The notes under the pieces are model-generated. The model saw nothing but the letters and a program-made list of their open reading frames with translations, was not told the DNA's origin and did no database searches. A stretch of 64,000 bases of DNA from Psychrobacillus antarcticus (lineage in GTDB: Bacteria; Bacillota; Bacilli; Bacillales_A; Planococcaceae): positions 21,331 to 85,330 of the forward strand of contig NZ_JAIZDB010000015.1 in assembly GCF_029533155.1 (NCBI RefSeq), read 5' to 3'. Below are positions 28,712 to 37,252 of the stretch, piece after piece (position 1 is the stretch's first letter; every line of letters starts with the position of its first letter). Made by a program: the position numbers and the translations under genes.

Positions 28712-28900
28712 AGAAAACCAGGCATAAAGACGCCCGGTTCTTTAAAAATAAAATGTAGACATGCCATTGATTTCCGCTCTGAGCGGACGCTTTCCGTGGG
28801 CACGGCTTCAGCCGCTTCCCTCGCTTACGCTCAGTCCAGGGTCTTCAGCTCGCACTATCCCCACTGGAGTCGCCGCCCTGCGCTCCAAACCATTATATCC
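28712..28900. repeat. CCGGG hairpin and inverted GC-rich cassette (element C, left part)
   Basis: AACCAGGC...GCCCGGTT (28715-28739) is a one-mismatch copy of the CCGGG hairpin and may terminate transcription near panE. Next comes a GC-rich cassette on the opposite strand (28767-28885): GATTTCCGCTCTGAGCGGACGCTTTCCG is the reverse complement of the usual cassette end, and ACTGGAGTCGCCGCC of its start. Confidence 0.75.
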
Positions 28901-28984
28901 ACTTTAAATAATCGAATAATTGGATATAAAACCACCTAAATACACGTGTTTTGCTATAAAATAAGTAAGGCTGAAAGGGATTTT

Positions 28985-29410
28985 GGAAAAAGAAAATCTA
29001 CTTTCTTCAACCTTCCTTACAGAATAGTATCCCTAAATCAGCAGACCGTCTATCACTATATAAATTTACTACTCTTATCATCTAAGCGATATACTGAGCT
29101 ATATCTAATAGTTGAGTACTACACATTATATTAATTGTAGTGAAAGGTGGCGACTCCGGCGGGATGAGTGAGACTGATGAGCTATCACAGCGACGGTGAT
29201 AGCTCATCGTTCACCCCCCGGAGGCCCACAGGAGGTGGGTTATGCAATCGTTGCCGCAGGACGCGGCGAACTTAGATTGCCTTCCTTTTGAGATGTGGCG
29301 CTCTTAGCCTTTGTTCCTCCACCTGAAACGCAAATCAGTAGTATTATTTATTCTTCTTTCACCTTTAAAACACAGTCTACACGGTACAATTTTATATACT
29401 CTCTTTTCTT
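28985..29410. repeat. Composite intergenic element C (AT-rich module, GC-rich cassette, tail)
   Basis: The AT-rich module (from AAAATCTACTTTCTTC to GAGTACTACACATT) lacks the hairpin module. The GC-rich cassette (29130-29345) has a perfect 13-bp stem GATGAGCTATCAC/GTGATAGCTCATC (near 29176-29208). It also holds two short hairpins with AGGA loops: CCCACAGGAGGTGGG (29225-29239) and one at 29251-29270 (GCCGC-AGGAC-GCGGC). It ends CACCTGAAACGCAAATCAGTAG. The tail abuts the pccB terminator. Confidence 0.8.
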
Positions 29411-29442
29411 TTAAAAAAGGTCTACCTCAGAGGTAGACCTTA
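29411..29442 (-). terminator. Intrinsic terminator of the acyl-CoA carboxylase operon
   Basis: On the minus strand AAGGTCTACCTC pairs with GAGGTAGACCTT with a minimal loop, followed by TTTT. It stands 13 bp beyond the carboxyltransferase stop. Confidence 0.88.
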
Positions 29443-29454
29443 GCGTTAAAATTA

Positions 29455-30996
29455 TTATACAGGAAGCACCGGATGTTTTCGAGGTGCATTTACTATTTGT
29501 TTATCTTCATAGAAACGTAGACGATTTGCAAGCTCTGAGCGTAATTCACTTGGTGCTACAATTTCATCGATGATCATCTCGGAAGCAAGTTTATAAATAT
29601 CAATTTCTTCTTTATATTCCGCATGCTTTTCTTGCACGAATTTAAGACGTTCTTTTGGATCTTCGATTGCTTCAATCTTGTTTGAATACACTGCATTAAC
29701 TGCCGCTTCTGGTCCCATTACAGCAATTTGAGCTGTAGGTAAGGCGATGCACACATCTGGCTCAAACGCAGGACCAGCCATAGCATATAAACCTGCTCCA
29801 TATGCTTTACGGACAATGACAGATATTTTTGGGACTGTTGCAGAACTCATCGCGGCAATCAGCTTCGCTCCATGTCTAATAATACCTGCTCGCTCTACTT
29901 TCGTTCCTATCATAAATCCAGGAACGTCAGCTAGGAATAATAGCGGTATGGAAAATGCATCACAAAGTGAAATAAACTTAGTCGCCTTATCGGCAGAATC
30001 TACAAAGAGCACTCCACCTTTAACTTTTGGTTGATTGGCAATTATCCCTACCGCTCGGCCATCAATTCGCGCTAATCCTGTAATTAACTCAGGAGCAAAT
30101 AGCTTCTTCACATCAAAGAAGGTCCCTTCATCGATTAGTGCATCAATTGCTTCATACATATTAAATGGTGCATTTTGATTTTCTGGAATAATTTCTTCCA
30201 ATGTTCTACCTTCTTTAATAGCCTTTGGTTCAACTTGTTTCGGTTTCTCGGTGTAATTCGCTGGGAAGAAGCTTAAGTAGCGTTTAGCCTCAGAAATTGC
30301 TTCTTCTTCTGTAGAAACAAGCACATCACCCACACCACTTACCGTACAATGCATGCGAGCTCCACCCATTTCTTCCAGTGTAACCTTTTCACCAATTACC
30401 TTTTCAGCCATTCGAGGTGAACCTAGATACATAGAGGCATTTCCTTCCACCATAAAGACAACATCACAAAAAGCGGGTATATAGGCTCCTCCTGCAGCAG
30501 AAGGACCAAATAATAGACAAACTTGTGGGATAAAACCAGAAAGTCTTACTTGGTTATGAAATATTCTCCCTGCTCCTCGGCGATTTGGAAACATATCTAA
30601 CTGATCGGTAATACGTGCACCAGCTGAGTCTACTAGGTACAACATTGGCACTCTATTCTTTTCTGCTATTTCTTGAATACGAATAATTTTTTCAACTGTA
30701 CGAGATCCCCATGATCCAGCTTTCACAGTGGAATCATTTGCCATAACACAAACGGTTTGTCCATTTACTTTACCCGTAGCAGTTACAACTCCGTCTGCTG
30801 GCAAATCTCCTGCTTCTACATTCGCAAAGCGACCATCCTCGATATATTCCCCATTATCGAAAAGTAACGCTAAACGATCACGCACAAATAATTTATTTTG
30901 TTCTTTCATTTTTTCATGATACTTTGCATGTCCACCCGAATAAATCGTTGCTAGCTTTTCTTCTAGTCTATCATTATACCCTTTTGTTTCTCCCAC
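29455..30996 (-). CDS. Acyl-CoA carboxylase, carboxyltransferase (beta) subunit
   Basis: Carboxyltransferase of a biotin-dependent acyl-CoA carboxylase (propionyl-, methylcrotonyl- or acetyl-CoA type). The N-terminal half has YLVDSAGARITDQ and FGPSAAGGAYIPAFCD, the acyl-CoA/oxyanion region. The C-terminal half has PGFMIGTKVERAGIIRHGAKLI and the second oxyanion region KAYGAGLYAMAGPAFEPD. 513 residues matches PccB/YngE proteins. It is the last gene after accC and the biotin carrier. Substrate cannot be decided from sequence alone. Confidence 0.9.
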   Translation of the reverse strand: MGETKGYNDRLEEKLATIYSGGHAKYHEKMKEQNKLFVRDRLALLFDNGEYIEDGRFANVEAGDLPADGVVTATGKVNGQTVCVMANDSTVKAGSWGSRTVEKIIRIQEIAEKNRVPMLYLVDSAGARITDQLDMFPNRRGAGRIFHNQVRLSGFIPQVCLLFGPSAAGGAYIPAFCDVVFMVEGNASMYLGSPRMAEKVIGEKVTLEEMGGARMHCTVSGVGDVLVSTEEEAISEAKRYLSFFPANYTEKPKQVEPKAIKEGRTLEEIIPENQNAPFNMYEAIDALIDEGTFFDVKKLFAPELITGLARIDGRAVGIIANQPKVKGGVLFVDSADKATKFISLCDAFSIPLLFLADVPGFMIGTKVERAGIIRHGAKLIAAMSSATVPKISVIVRKAYGAGLYAMAGPAFEPDVCIALPTAQIAVMGPEAAVNAVYSNKIEAIEDPKERLKFVQEKHAEYKEEIDIYKLASEMIIDEIVAPSELRSELANRLRFYEDKQIVNAPRKHPVLPV

Positions 30997-31011
30997 GGTT
31001 TAAAGCCCCCT

Positions 31012-31224
31012 CTATTCAAACGTCACTAGAACATCGCCTTCATTTACAAAATCGCCTTCATTAGCATTAATTGTTGCAATTTTCCCTGCTGTTTCTGCTT
31101 CCATTGGAATCTCCATTTTCATGGACTCCAACACCATTACAACTTGTCCAGCTGATACTTCTTCTCCAACTGCTACATTTACTGTAAATACTGTTCCTGC
31201 CATATTCGATTCTAAATTTTTCAT
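31012..31224 (-). CDS. Biotin carboxyl carrier protein (short)
   Basis: A stand-alone 70-residue biotinyl domain. The biotinylation motif ESMKMEIP places biotin on K36. The start MKNLESNMAG (ATG 31224) overlaps the accC stop as ATGA and has GGGAGGAAG 8 bp upstream, so it is coupled to accC. It lacks the proline-rich N-terminus of AccB and resembles the YngHB-type carrier used by acyl-CoA carboxylases. Confidence 0.9.
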   Translation of the reverse strand: MKNLESNMAGTVFTVNVAVGEEVSAGQVVMVLESMKMEIPMEAETAGKIATINANEGDFVNEGDVLVTFE

Positions 31225-32582
31225 TTGGAAACTTCCTCCCTTTGTTTGTTCATCCATTCCCCTAAAACGGATGTTGAATATGCACCACTTGTAAAACTCT
31301 CATCTTCCAAAAACTGTTGGAATAGTGGGATATTTGTTTTCACACCTTCTATTTTAACAGAAGAAAATACTTTTTGTGCAGACTCTATCGCTAATTCCCT
31401 ATTTTCTGCATGGACAATAACTTTAGCAATCATCGGATCATAGAAAGGCGTGACTTTGTCGCCTTCCGCGTAACCCGCATCTACTCGAATATCCTCTTCT
31501 GTTTCCCAACTTTGTAAAGTGATCGTTCCAGGTGATGGAAAAAATGATTTTGGATCCTCCGCATATATTCTAAATTCTATCGCATGTCCGTTTGATTTTA
31601 TCGAAGATTGATCTTTCACAGGTAATTCTTCCCCAGCAGCAACCTTTAACTGCCATTCCACTAAATCGAACCCCGTGATAGCTTCCGTAATTGGATGTTC
31701 CACTTGTAATCTAGTATTCATCTCTAAGAAATAAAACTGATGATTATGATCTACGATAAATTCAACTGTTCCGGCATTTACATAGTTTACTGCTTTCGCT
31801 GCATTCACAGCTGCTTCCCATAATTTTTCTCTAGCTTCCTGTGGAAAGTTTGGAGAAGGTGCCTCTTCCATCACTTTTTGGTTTCTACGCTGAACAGAAC
31901 AGTTCCGTTCGAATAAATGAACGATATTTCCATGCATGTCCCCAAAAATTTGCACTTCAATATGTCTAGAAGAATCTATAAATTTTTCAAGAAAAACGAC
32001 ATCACTACCAAAATAGGATTGCGCTCGTGTTTTAATCGACACAAAATTTTTCACAAGCGTCGCTTCATCATCACAGCGAATCATTCCAATACCACCGCCG
32101 CCAGCACTTGCTTTAAGCATGACTGGATATCCAATTGAAGCAGCTGCTACTATTGCATCCTCTACAGAAGCAAGTCCTTCTTCCGTTCCAGGAACAACCG
32201 GAACGTTTGCATTAATCATCGTAATTCTTGCCTCAATTTTATCTCCCATTTTTTCCATTGTTTCTGGCTTTGGACCGATAAAGATAATACCTTCAGCCTC
32301 TGCCTTACGAGCAAATTCAGCATTCTCGGATAAAAATCCGTATCCTGGGTGAATCGCATCCACCTTTTCCCTTTTTGCAAGTGCAATAATATCATCTATT
32401 TTTAAGTATGATTGCTGAACCTGACTAGGTCCTATCAAAAAAGCATAATCTGCCTCTTTCGCATAAGGTAAATCTTTGTCTGCTTCGGAATAGATTGCCA
32501 CGGTTTCAATATTTAATCTCTTACATGTTTGAATAATACGTCTAGCTATTTCTCCCCTATTAGCGATTAAAACTTTCTTCAA
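31221..32582 (-). CDS. Biotin carboxylase subunit of acyl-CoA carboxylase
   Basis: An ATP-grasp enzyme that carboxylates biotin on the adjacent carrier protein. MKKVLIANRGEIARRII opens the N-terminal fold. The glycine-rich ATP loop KASAGGGGIGMIRC, FLEKFIDSSRHIEVQIFGD and the active-site EMNTRLQVEHPITEAITGFDLVEWQ are intact. 453 residues is typical of AccC-like subunits. It leads a three-gene operon with the carrier and carboxyltransferase. A perfect cre sequence lies about 57-71 bp upstream, so glucose repression through CcpA is likely. Confidence 0.92.
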   Translation of the reverse strand: MKKVLIANRGEIARRIIQTCKRLNIETVAIYSEADKDLPYAKEADYAFLIGPSQVQQSYLKIDDIIALAKREKVDAIHPGYGFLSENAEFARKAEAEGIIFIGPKPETMEKMGDKIEARITMINANVPVVPGTEEGLASVEDAIVAAASIGYPVMLKASAGGGGIGMIRCDDEATLVKNFVSIKTRAQSYFGSDVVFLEKFIDSSRHIEVQIFGDMHGNIVHLFERNCSVQRRNQKVMEEAPSPNFPQEAREKLWEAAVNAAKAVNYVNAGTVEFIVDHNHQFYFLEMNTRLQVEHPITEAITGFDLVEWQLKVAAGEELPVKDQSSIKSNGHAIEFRIYAEDPKSFFPSPGTITLQSWETEEDIRVDAGYAEGDKVTPFYDPMIAKVIVHAENRELAIESAQKVFSSVKIEGVKTNIPLFQQFLEDESFTSGAYSTSVLGEWMNKQREEVSK

Positions 32583-32638
32583 ATTACATCCCCCTCGATT
32601 TGAAACATTTCCCCATCTATATTAGTCTATACGAATTA

Positions 32639-32653
32639 TGAAAGCGATTTCAA
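32639..32653 (-). promoter_or_regulatory. Catabolite-responsive element (cre) before accC operon
   Basis: TTGAAATCGCTTTCA on the minus strand matches every defined position of the CcpA consensus WTGNAANCGNWWNCA. It lies 57-71 bp upstream of the accC-like start, near the expected promoter, a position typical for repression. Confidence 0.75.
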
Positions 32654-32683
32654 CTAAAATTATTTCTTATAATTTTTAAACAG

Positions 32684-32713
32684 CAAAAGAAGCCCAAAAA
32701 AAGGCTTCTTTTA
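32684..32713 (-). terminator. Intrinsic terminator of rsfA
   Basis: AAAAGAAGCC and GGCTTCTTTT form a stem with a short T-rich loop. It overlaps the last codon of rsfA and separates it from the carboxylase operon. Confidence 0.75.
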
Positions 32714-33109
32714 TTTGCGTTCAATATGTGTAATACCTTGTTTGACCCAATTTAAAAGCTGTTCATAATCATTTTTCAACAAATTATATGCACTTGAAAT
32801 CTCATCGTAAGAATGCTTCATATCATCATAACTTTCCATTGCCAGTTGCAAATGGTTTTGAAGGGAAGAAGAATCGGCAAATTCTTTAGTAGAATAAGAG
32901 GTTGACTTTTGTTCTTTTTTAATAATTTGAGGGCGAAGATTTTTATTCCAGCGAAATGCACATGCTTGCTTAGATCTTCCTAATAATACACTAGCTTCCT
33001 GAAAACCAGAAATTTGCGTGTGGCCTCCATTTATTTTGTTCAATATTATTTCTTTTAGAAGATTATCTTCTTCCTCGGTCCAACTATCTTTTCTCAATTT
33101 TTCGTTCAT
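32711..33109 (-). CDS. rsfA: Prespore-specific regulator RsfA
   Basis: A Myb-like DNA-binding regulator that in B. subtilis adjusts sigma-F-dependent genes in the forespore. The N-terminal domain has WTEEEDNLLKEIILNKINGGHTQISGFQEASVLLGRSKQACAFRWN, typical of the RsfA family, followed by a coiled coil (about 85-125). ATG 33109 (MNEKLRKDSW) is chosen with AGGGTGA upstream; the frame extends 12 codons further without support. The position matches ylbO of B. subtilis. Confidence 0.9.
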   Translation of the reverse strand: MNEKLRKDSWTEEEDNLLKEIILNKINGGHTQISGFQEASVLLGRSKQACAFRWNKNLRPQIIKKEQKSTSYSTKEFADSSSLQNHLQLAMESYDDMKHSYDEISSAYNLLKNDYEQLLNWVKQGITHIERK

Positions 33110-33169
33110 CTGGATCACCCTTTGCTTTTTTATTAATATATGCAAAGTGGGTACAAATAGACTCTTATA

Positions 33170-33931
33170 TTACTTCTTTTTAGATAAAAATGAATCGACT
33201 GCTTGATGATGAGCTTCTTGCTCCCATAATACGGAACAGGTTCTTACCTCTTCTATAATTCGTTCAAATAATTTCGACTGCTCCCACTTACGAATTAATT
33301 GCATTTTGTATGCTTTTAACACAGTCTCATGTGGCATAATCATTTGTTCGATAAATACTTTTAGTGCATCGTATTTATTTCCTTCAAAAACTTCCGTTGC
33401 CCAACCAATTGCTTGGAGTTTGTCAGATGAATAGGGAACCGCTTCTGTAAGCATTTGGAGAGTATGGTCTTGGCGCATCCCTTTTTCCCATAAATAAGTT
33501 CCTCCGCCCCAGCCAGAAGTGATTGCTAACTTTCCTTGAATGAATCCACATCTTGCCTCTTTCTTTACTAAACGATAATCACATAAAGTCGCAATCTCAC
33601 ACCCCCCGCCTACTGCGGTACCGTTTACTAATGCAATAGTTGGAATGGGCAATGTAGCAACATCATATAAAATAGTTGCTGTGTCACTTAACATTTCAAA
33701 TGATTCTCGCTCTGTTTTCACCTTATGTAGAACTGACAAATCCCCACCTGAACAAAAAGACTTCTCTCCTGCTCCTGTAATTACTGCTAGTTTTATCGAA
33801 CTATCCTTTTTTACTGTATGTACTAACTCTTTAAATCCTTCTATGACTTCCATGTTTATCGCATTATGAATAGCAGATCTATTTATTTCGAATATAATTA
33901 TTTCTTCTCTTTTTATTATCGTGTAATCCAT
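33170..33931 (-). CDS. Enoyl-CoA hydratase/isomerase family protein
   Basis: A crotonase-fold protein of 253 residues. The oxyanion-hole motifs are seen as KSFCSGGDLSVL and NGTAVGGGCEIATLCDYRL. The usual catalytic glutamate region reads GKLAITSGWGGGTYLWE, without the standard Glu pair, so it may be a decarboxylase or isomerase type (for example ethylmalonyl-CoA decarboxylase-like) and not a classic hydratase. It lies beside the acyl-CoA carboxylase operon, with rsfA between, suggesting a shared acyl-CoA pathway. Confidence 0.85.
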   Translation of the reverse strand: MDYTIIKREEIIIFEINRSAIHNAINMEVIEGFKELVHTVKKDSSIKLAVITGAGEKSFCSGGDLSVLHKVKTERESFEMLSDTATILYDVATLPIPTIALVNGTAVGGGCEIATLCDYRLVKKEARCGFIQGKLAITSGWGGGTYLWEKGMRQDHTLQMLTEAVPYSSDKLQAIGWATEVFEGNKYDALKVFIEQMIMPHETVLKAYKMQLIRKWEQSKLFERIIEEVRTCSVLWEQEAHHQAVDSFLSKKK

Positions 33932-33963
33932 CTCTTTGACACCCCTTATAGAAAATATATATA

Positions 33964-34013
33964 GAAAAAAAGACTACCGAAGAGCCATGGTCTCTTTGGT
34001 AGTCTTTTAAGGA
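33964..34013 (-). terminator. Intrinsic terminator of ylbN-rpmF
   Basis: On the minus strand AAAAGACTACC pairs with GGTAGTCTTTTTTT. The intervening AAGAG...CTCTT adds a second stem. It follows rpmF by about 13 bp. Confidence 0.9.
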
Positions 34014-34025
34014 ACAAATACTGAA

Positions 34026-34199
34026 TTATTTGCTCAATACTTCTTTCCCTTTGTATTGGCCGCAAGATTTACAAATACGGTGAGCCAATTTCATTTCACC
34101 ACAATTTGAACAAGAAACCATACCAGGTACGGATAACTTAATATGCGTACGGCGTTTTCTTTTTGCAGTTTTAGAAGTTCTTCTAGCTGGTACTGCCAT
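34026..34199 (-). CDS. rpmF: 50S ribosomal protein L32
   Basis: The 57-residue zinc-binding form of L32: [19 protein letters not shown] is the family N-terminus and CSNCGE...CKSCG supplies four cysteines. ATG 34199 follows AAGGAGGTGCCACCT; a GTG three codons earlier lies within the ribosome-binding site. It is coupled to ylbN in the usual arrangement. Confidence 0.98.
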   Translation of the reverse strand: MAVPARRTSKTAKRKRRTHIKLSVPGMVSCSNCGEMKLAHRICKSCGQYKGKEVLSK

Positions 34200-34227
34200 A
34201 GGTGGCACCTCCTTACAGATCTATTAT

Positions 34228-34767
34228 TTATTCGTCTGTTTGATCAAAATACTTAGCTAAATCAGCAAGTCTTGGATCTACTTTTGGTTGTTCATCTTTC
34301 TGCACTTCTTTGAGTTCTTCGTCTACTGCATAACTCCAACCATTTCCACCCTCATGTCTAAATTGGTCTGCACCTTCTTTATACACTTGCAATGGAATTT
34401 CTAAAAGAATTAATTCTTCTAGAACTGGGTCAACATTAACGACATCACCTTCTACAACATGAAAATTATCATACCCTCTTGCAGTAGTTTGTGCTGACTC
34501 TGACCAGTTGAAGATTTCATCAGATTCAATCTCAAATGGAAATTCTACATCTTCCCATGTGCGTGCACACGGTAAAATAAGAGTTCCTGAAAGCTGAAAG
34601 TGACAAGTCATTTGCGCTGCACCAAAAGTACAGTGCGCTTTTACGTGAACGGGTGAAATTCTTCGAACGTCCTGGTTCCGCTTCTGCACGTTTTCGAGTT
34701 CCACGAATTCATCTAAAGTTAGTCCGTTCTCACGATATTTAGATAGCTGATGAATTGCCCATTTCAT
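34228..34767 (-). CDS. ylbN: YceD/DUF177 family protein YlbN
   Basis: A 179-residue DUF177 protein. The family is almost always encoded immediately before rpmF and is linked to 23S rRNA or large-subunit maturation. Recognisable pieces are CHFQLSGTLILPCARTWEDVEFPFEIESDEIF and LEELILLEIPLQV. In zinc-type family members CX2C motifs are common; here one cysteine pair is not obvious. A consensus sigma-A promoter stands 30-58 bp upstream. Confidence 0.9.
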   Translation of the reverse strand: MKWAIHQLSKYRENGLTLDEFVELENVQKRNQDVRRISPVHVKAHCTFGAAQMTCHFQLSGTLILPCARTWEDVEFPFEIESDEIFNWSESAQTTARGYDNFHVVEGDVVNVDPVLEELILLEIPLQVYKEGADQFRHEGGNGWSYAVDEELKEVQKDEQPKVDPRLADLAKYFDQTDE

Positions 34768-34796
34768 ACGATTATCACCTCAAGACAACAAAGTTG

Positions 34797-34825
34797 ATTA
34801 TATAATGACTGAATTTAGATGTCAA
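34797..34825 (-). promoter_or_regulatory. Sigma-A promoter of ylbN-rpmF
   Basis: On the minus strand TTGACA (34825-34820), a 17-bp spacer and TATAAT (34802-34797) match the consensus perfectly, as expected for a ribosomal protein operon. Confidence 0.85.
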
Positions 34826-34834
34826 GATAATTTC

Positions 34835-34863
34835 TTGTCACTCCATTATAATAACATTATACT
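34835..34863 (+). promoter_or_regulatory. Sigma-A promoter of tmcAL (ylbM)
   Basis: TTGTCA (34835-34840), a 17-bp spacer and TATACT (34858-34863), divergent from the ylbN promoter. The leader to the ylbM ATG would be about 22 bases and includes GAAAGGA. Confidence 0.7.
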
Positions 34864-34891
34864 TACATGAAAGAAAGGATTTGGTTTAAAG

Positions 34892-36109
34892 ATGAAAGCG
34901 ACTGGAATTGTTGTAGAATATAATCCATTTCATAACGGTCATTTGCATCACCTTCAGCAAACCCGTATAAAAACGAATAGCGATATTGTCATTGCCGTCA
35001 TGTCTGGTAATTTTCTACAGCGCGGAGAACCAGCACTTGTTGATAAATGGACTCGCGCCAAAATGGCCATAGATGCGGGTGTTGATTTAGTAATTGAACT
35101 TCCTTATGCATTTGCTACAGCACAAGCAAGTGATTTTGCTAAAGGCGCTATTTTCTTATTAGATGCTTTAAAATGCCATTCCTTTTGTTTCGGTAGTGAA
35201 GAAGGTTCATTAGAAGCATTTCAACAAACATATAATCTATTATTGACCAAAAAAGACGATTATAATACAGCCATTGCAAGTAATATGAAAAAAGGTATGA
35301 GTTATCCTAAAGCATTAAATGAAGCGTACAGCGAAGTTTCTAAAGACACTACCATCCGATTAGTAGATCTATCCAAACCGAATAATATATTAGGTTATCA
35401 TTATATACAGGCTGCAAATATGTTAAATAGTAAAATTCGACCTGAAACAATTCAACGTATCGTCGCAAATTATCATGATGATGCTAGCAATAGTGAAACA
35501 ATAGCTAGCGCAACTGGTATTCGCAAATTACTATTTGAAGGTCAAAAGCTTTCAGAGGTAAATACTTATATGCCTAGTACCAGCTTAGAAAGTTTAAAGG
35601 AATGGGAAAGTACCCACTTTTCTTTTGGGAGCTGGGAACTGTTTTATCCGACGCTTCGATTACTTATACTTCGCTCATCCAAGGAAAAGTTATCTCAAAT
35701 CGCAGAGATTACCGAGGGAATGGAAAACGCCATTTGGAAAGCAGCACTGACACATAGCAACTTTGAATCATTTATGCAGCAAATAAAATCAAAGCGCTTT
35801 ACATGGACAAGGATTCAACGAATGCTAACACATATCTACACAGATTTTACTTGGAGCCAATTACGCGATATTCATTTCCCCACTTATATCAGACCTTTAG
35901 CAATGAGCAAGAATGGACAGGCTTATTTGCAGAGCATAAAAAAAGACTTGCAGCTCCCTCTTATTAGTAGAGTAGCCGCAAGTAAAAATGATAAACAGTT
36001 GCAATTAGATATAAAAGCTGCCGACCTATATTACTTAGGCTTACAGACTTCGTATGGCAAAAGTATGGTTGGCAGTGATTTCCGTACTAATCCTATTATT
36101 CAAAAATAG
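34892..36109 (+). CDS. tmcAL: tRNA(Met) cytidine acetate ligase TmcAL (YlbM)
   Basis: Forms N4-acetylcytidine at the wobble position of elongator tRNA-Met using acetate and ATP. The nucleotidyltransferase-like N-terminus has GIVVEYNPFHNGHLHHL, with the HxGH motif as HNGH, and VIAVMSGNFLQRGEPALVDKWTRAKMAIDAGVDLVIELP. SKPNNILGYHYIQA and the C-terminal helical domain complete the family pattern. 405 residues is typical. It is transcribed alone and divergent from ylbN. Confidence 0.95.
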   Translation: MKATGIVVEYNPFHNGHLHHLQQTRIKTNSDIVIAVMSGNFLQRGEPALVDKWTRAKMAIDAGVDLVIELPYAFATAQASDFAKGAIFLLDALKCHSFCFGSEEGSLEAFQQTYNLLLTKKDDYNTAIASNMKKGMSYPKALNEAYSEVSKDTTIRLVDLSKPNNILGYHYIQAANMLNSKIRPETIQRIVANYHDDASNSETIASATGIRKLLFEGQKLSEVNTYMPSTSLESLKEWESTHFSFGSWELFYPTLRLLILRSSKEKLSQIAEITEGMENAIWKAALTHSNFESFMQQIKSKRFTWTRIQRMLTHIYTDFTWSQLRDIHFPTYIRPLAMSKNGQAYLQSIKKDLQLPLISRVAASKNDKQLQLDIKAADLYYLGLQTSYGKSMVGSDFRTNPIIQK

Positions 36110-36110
36110 T

Positions 36111-37160
36111 TTATTTTGGCTCTAATTGATCTAGATAAGCAAGCGCATCATCAATCGTTTTCACAGGTACGATTTTCATATTCGTACCTATTTTTCTTGC
36201 TGATTTTAAGGCTTCCTCATAATTAGATAGAAGTCCTGGATTATTTGCCAGAACAGTTGGGTCAATATCATCATCAGGAGCAAACATTATTTCCATGTCT
36301 TTATTGTCCGCAGCAATCACTTTTAAATCTATCCCACCAATTCTGCCAACTGTTCCATCTGCCCCCATTTCCCCAGTTCCGGCTATATTATAGCCTTTTG
36401 TAATATCTTCTGGTAGTAACTGATTCAAAATTTCTAAAGTGAACATAAGACCAGCAGATGGCCCTCCAATATCTTCGGAGTTTATGTGTACAGTTGGTGT
36501 CGTTTCAACTTTTTTGTCCGCCGTATAGCTAATACCGATACCCGGCGTTTCAAGCACTCCAGGAATCGTTTTAAGGGATACTTCTTTATCGACCTGTTTC
36601 CCATCACGCTCAACCTTTAAACGAATAATATCCCCCTCTACTTTGCCAGCAAGATAGGCTCTAATAGACTCTTCCGTTAAATCTCCGATATCATCCATTT
36701 GTAAAATTTTATCGCCAGCCTCTAATACTCCGTCAGCCGCACTTTCATCTACCACATTAAAAATAAATATTCCGTTATTTGATACAGTATAGGGCTTATT
36801 TGCTCGGTCAAATGCAACTGAAATAGCATTAAATTGAGAATTAGACATAAGCTTTAATTGACGAACATTATATTCTTTTTCATCTTCCCCCTCATGACGA
36901 ATTTCATTTACTTTATAAATTTTTTGATTATCCGTCATTTTGGCATAGGCGTAAGTTAGTGGTGTAGCTTTCGCTAGAGCAATTGTAAGGAGACTCAGTG
37001 TACCTTCGTCATCTTGGTCCCCACCATCTACTTCTACAAACGGATCTAGTTTGTATGCACCACCTGGTTTAGAAATATAAGAATCCATTGGATAGAAACC
37101 TAATGCTAAAACTATCACTACTATGAAAAGAAGGACTATAGGATTTCTCTTCTTCATCAA
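36111..37160 (-). CDS. ylbL: PDZ-Lon-type membrane protease YlbL (SepM family)
   Basis: A membrane-anchored serine protease. The N-terminal helix (residues 8-22) is followed by a PDZ domain (about 125-200, GVLEAGDKILQMDDI) and a Lon-type catalytic domain with the Ser-Lys pair S235 (GGPSAGLMF) and K280 (GGIDLKVIAA). B. subtilis YlbL has been linked to degradation of the division inhibitor YneA, and SepM relatives trim signalling peptides. 349 residues is typical. It is convergent with ylbM with a 1-bp gap. Confidence 0.94.
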   Translation of the reverse strand: MMKKRNPIVLLFIVVIVLALGFYPMDSYISKPGGAYKLDPFVEVDGGDQDDEGTLSLLTIALAKATPLTYAYAKMTDNQKIYKVNEIRHEGEDEKEYNVRQLKLMSNSQFNAISVAFDRANKPYTVSNNGIFIFNVVDESAADGVLEAGDKILQMDDIGDLTEESIRAYLAGKVEGDIIRLKVERDGKQVDKEVSLKTIPGVLETPGIGISYTADKKVETTPTVHINSEDIGGPSAGLMFTLEILNQLLPEDITKGYNIAGTGEMGADGTVGRIGGIDLKVIAADNKDMEIMFAPDDDIDPTVLANNPGLLSNYEEALKSARKIGTNMKIVPVKTIDDALAYLDQLEPK

Positions 37161-37252
37161 AATATCCCTCTCTTTCTACAACACATTTGAATATTAGTTT
37201 ATCACTTCCATTTTTTTCTGACAAAATATTTGTGAACAAAGGATGAATTTTA

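Noticed and set aside
37189..37217. Sigma-E promoter for ylbJ
   Set aside because: GAATATT is a perfect -35 but the sequence at the -10 position is CATTTTTT, too poor to call.
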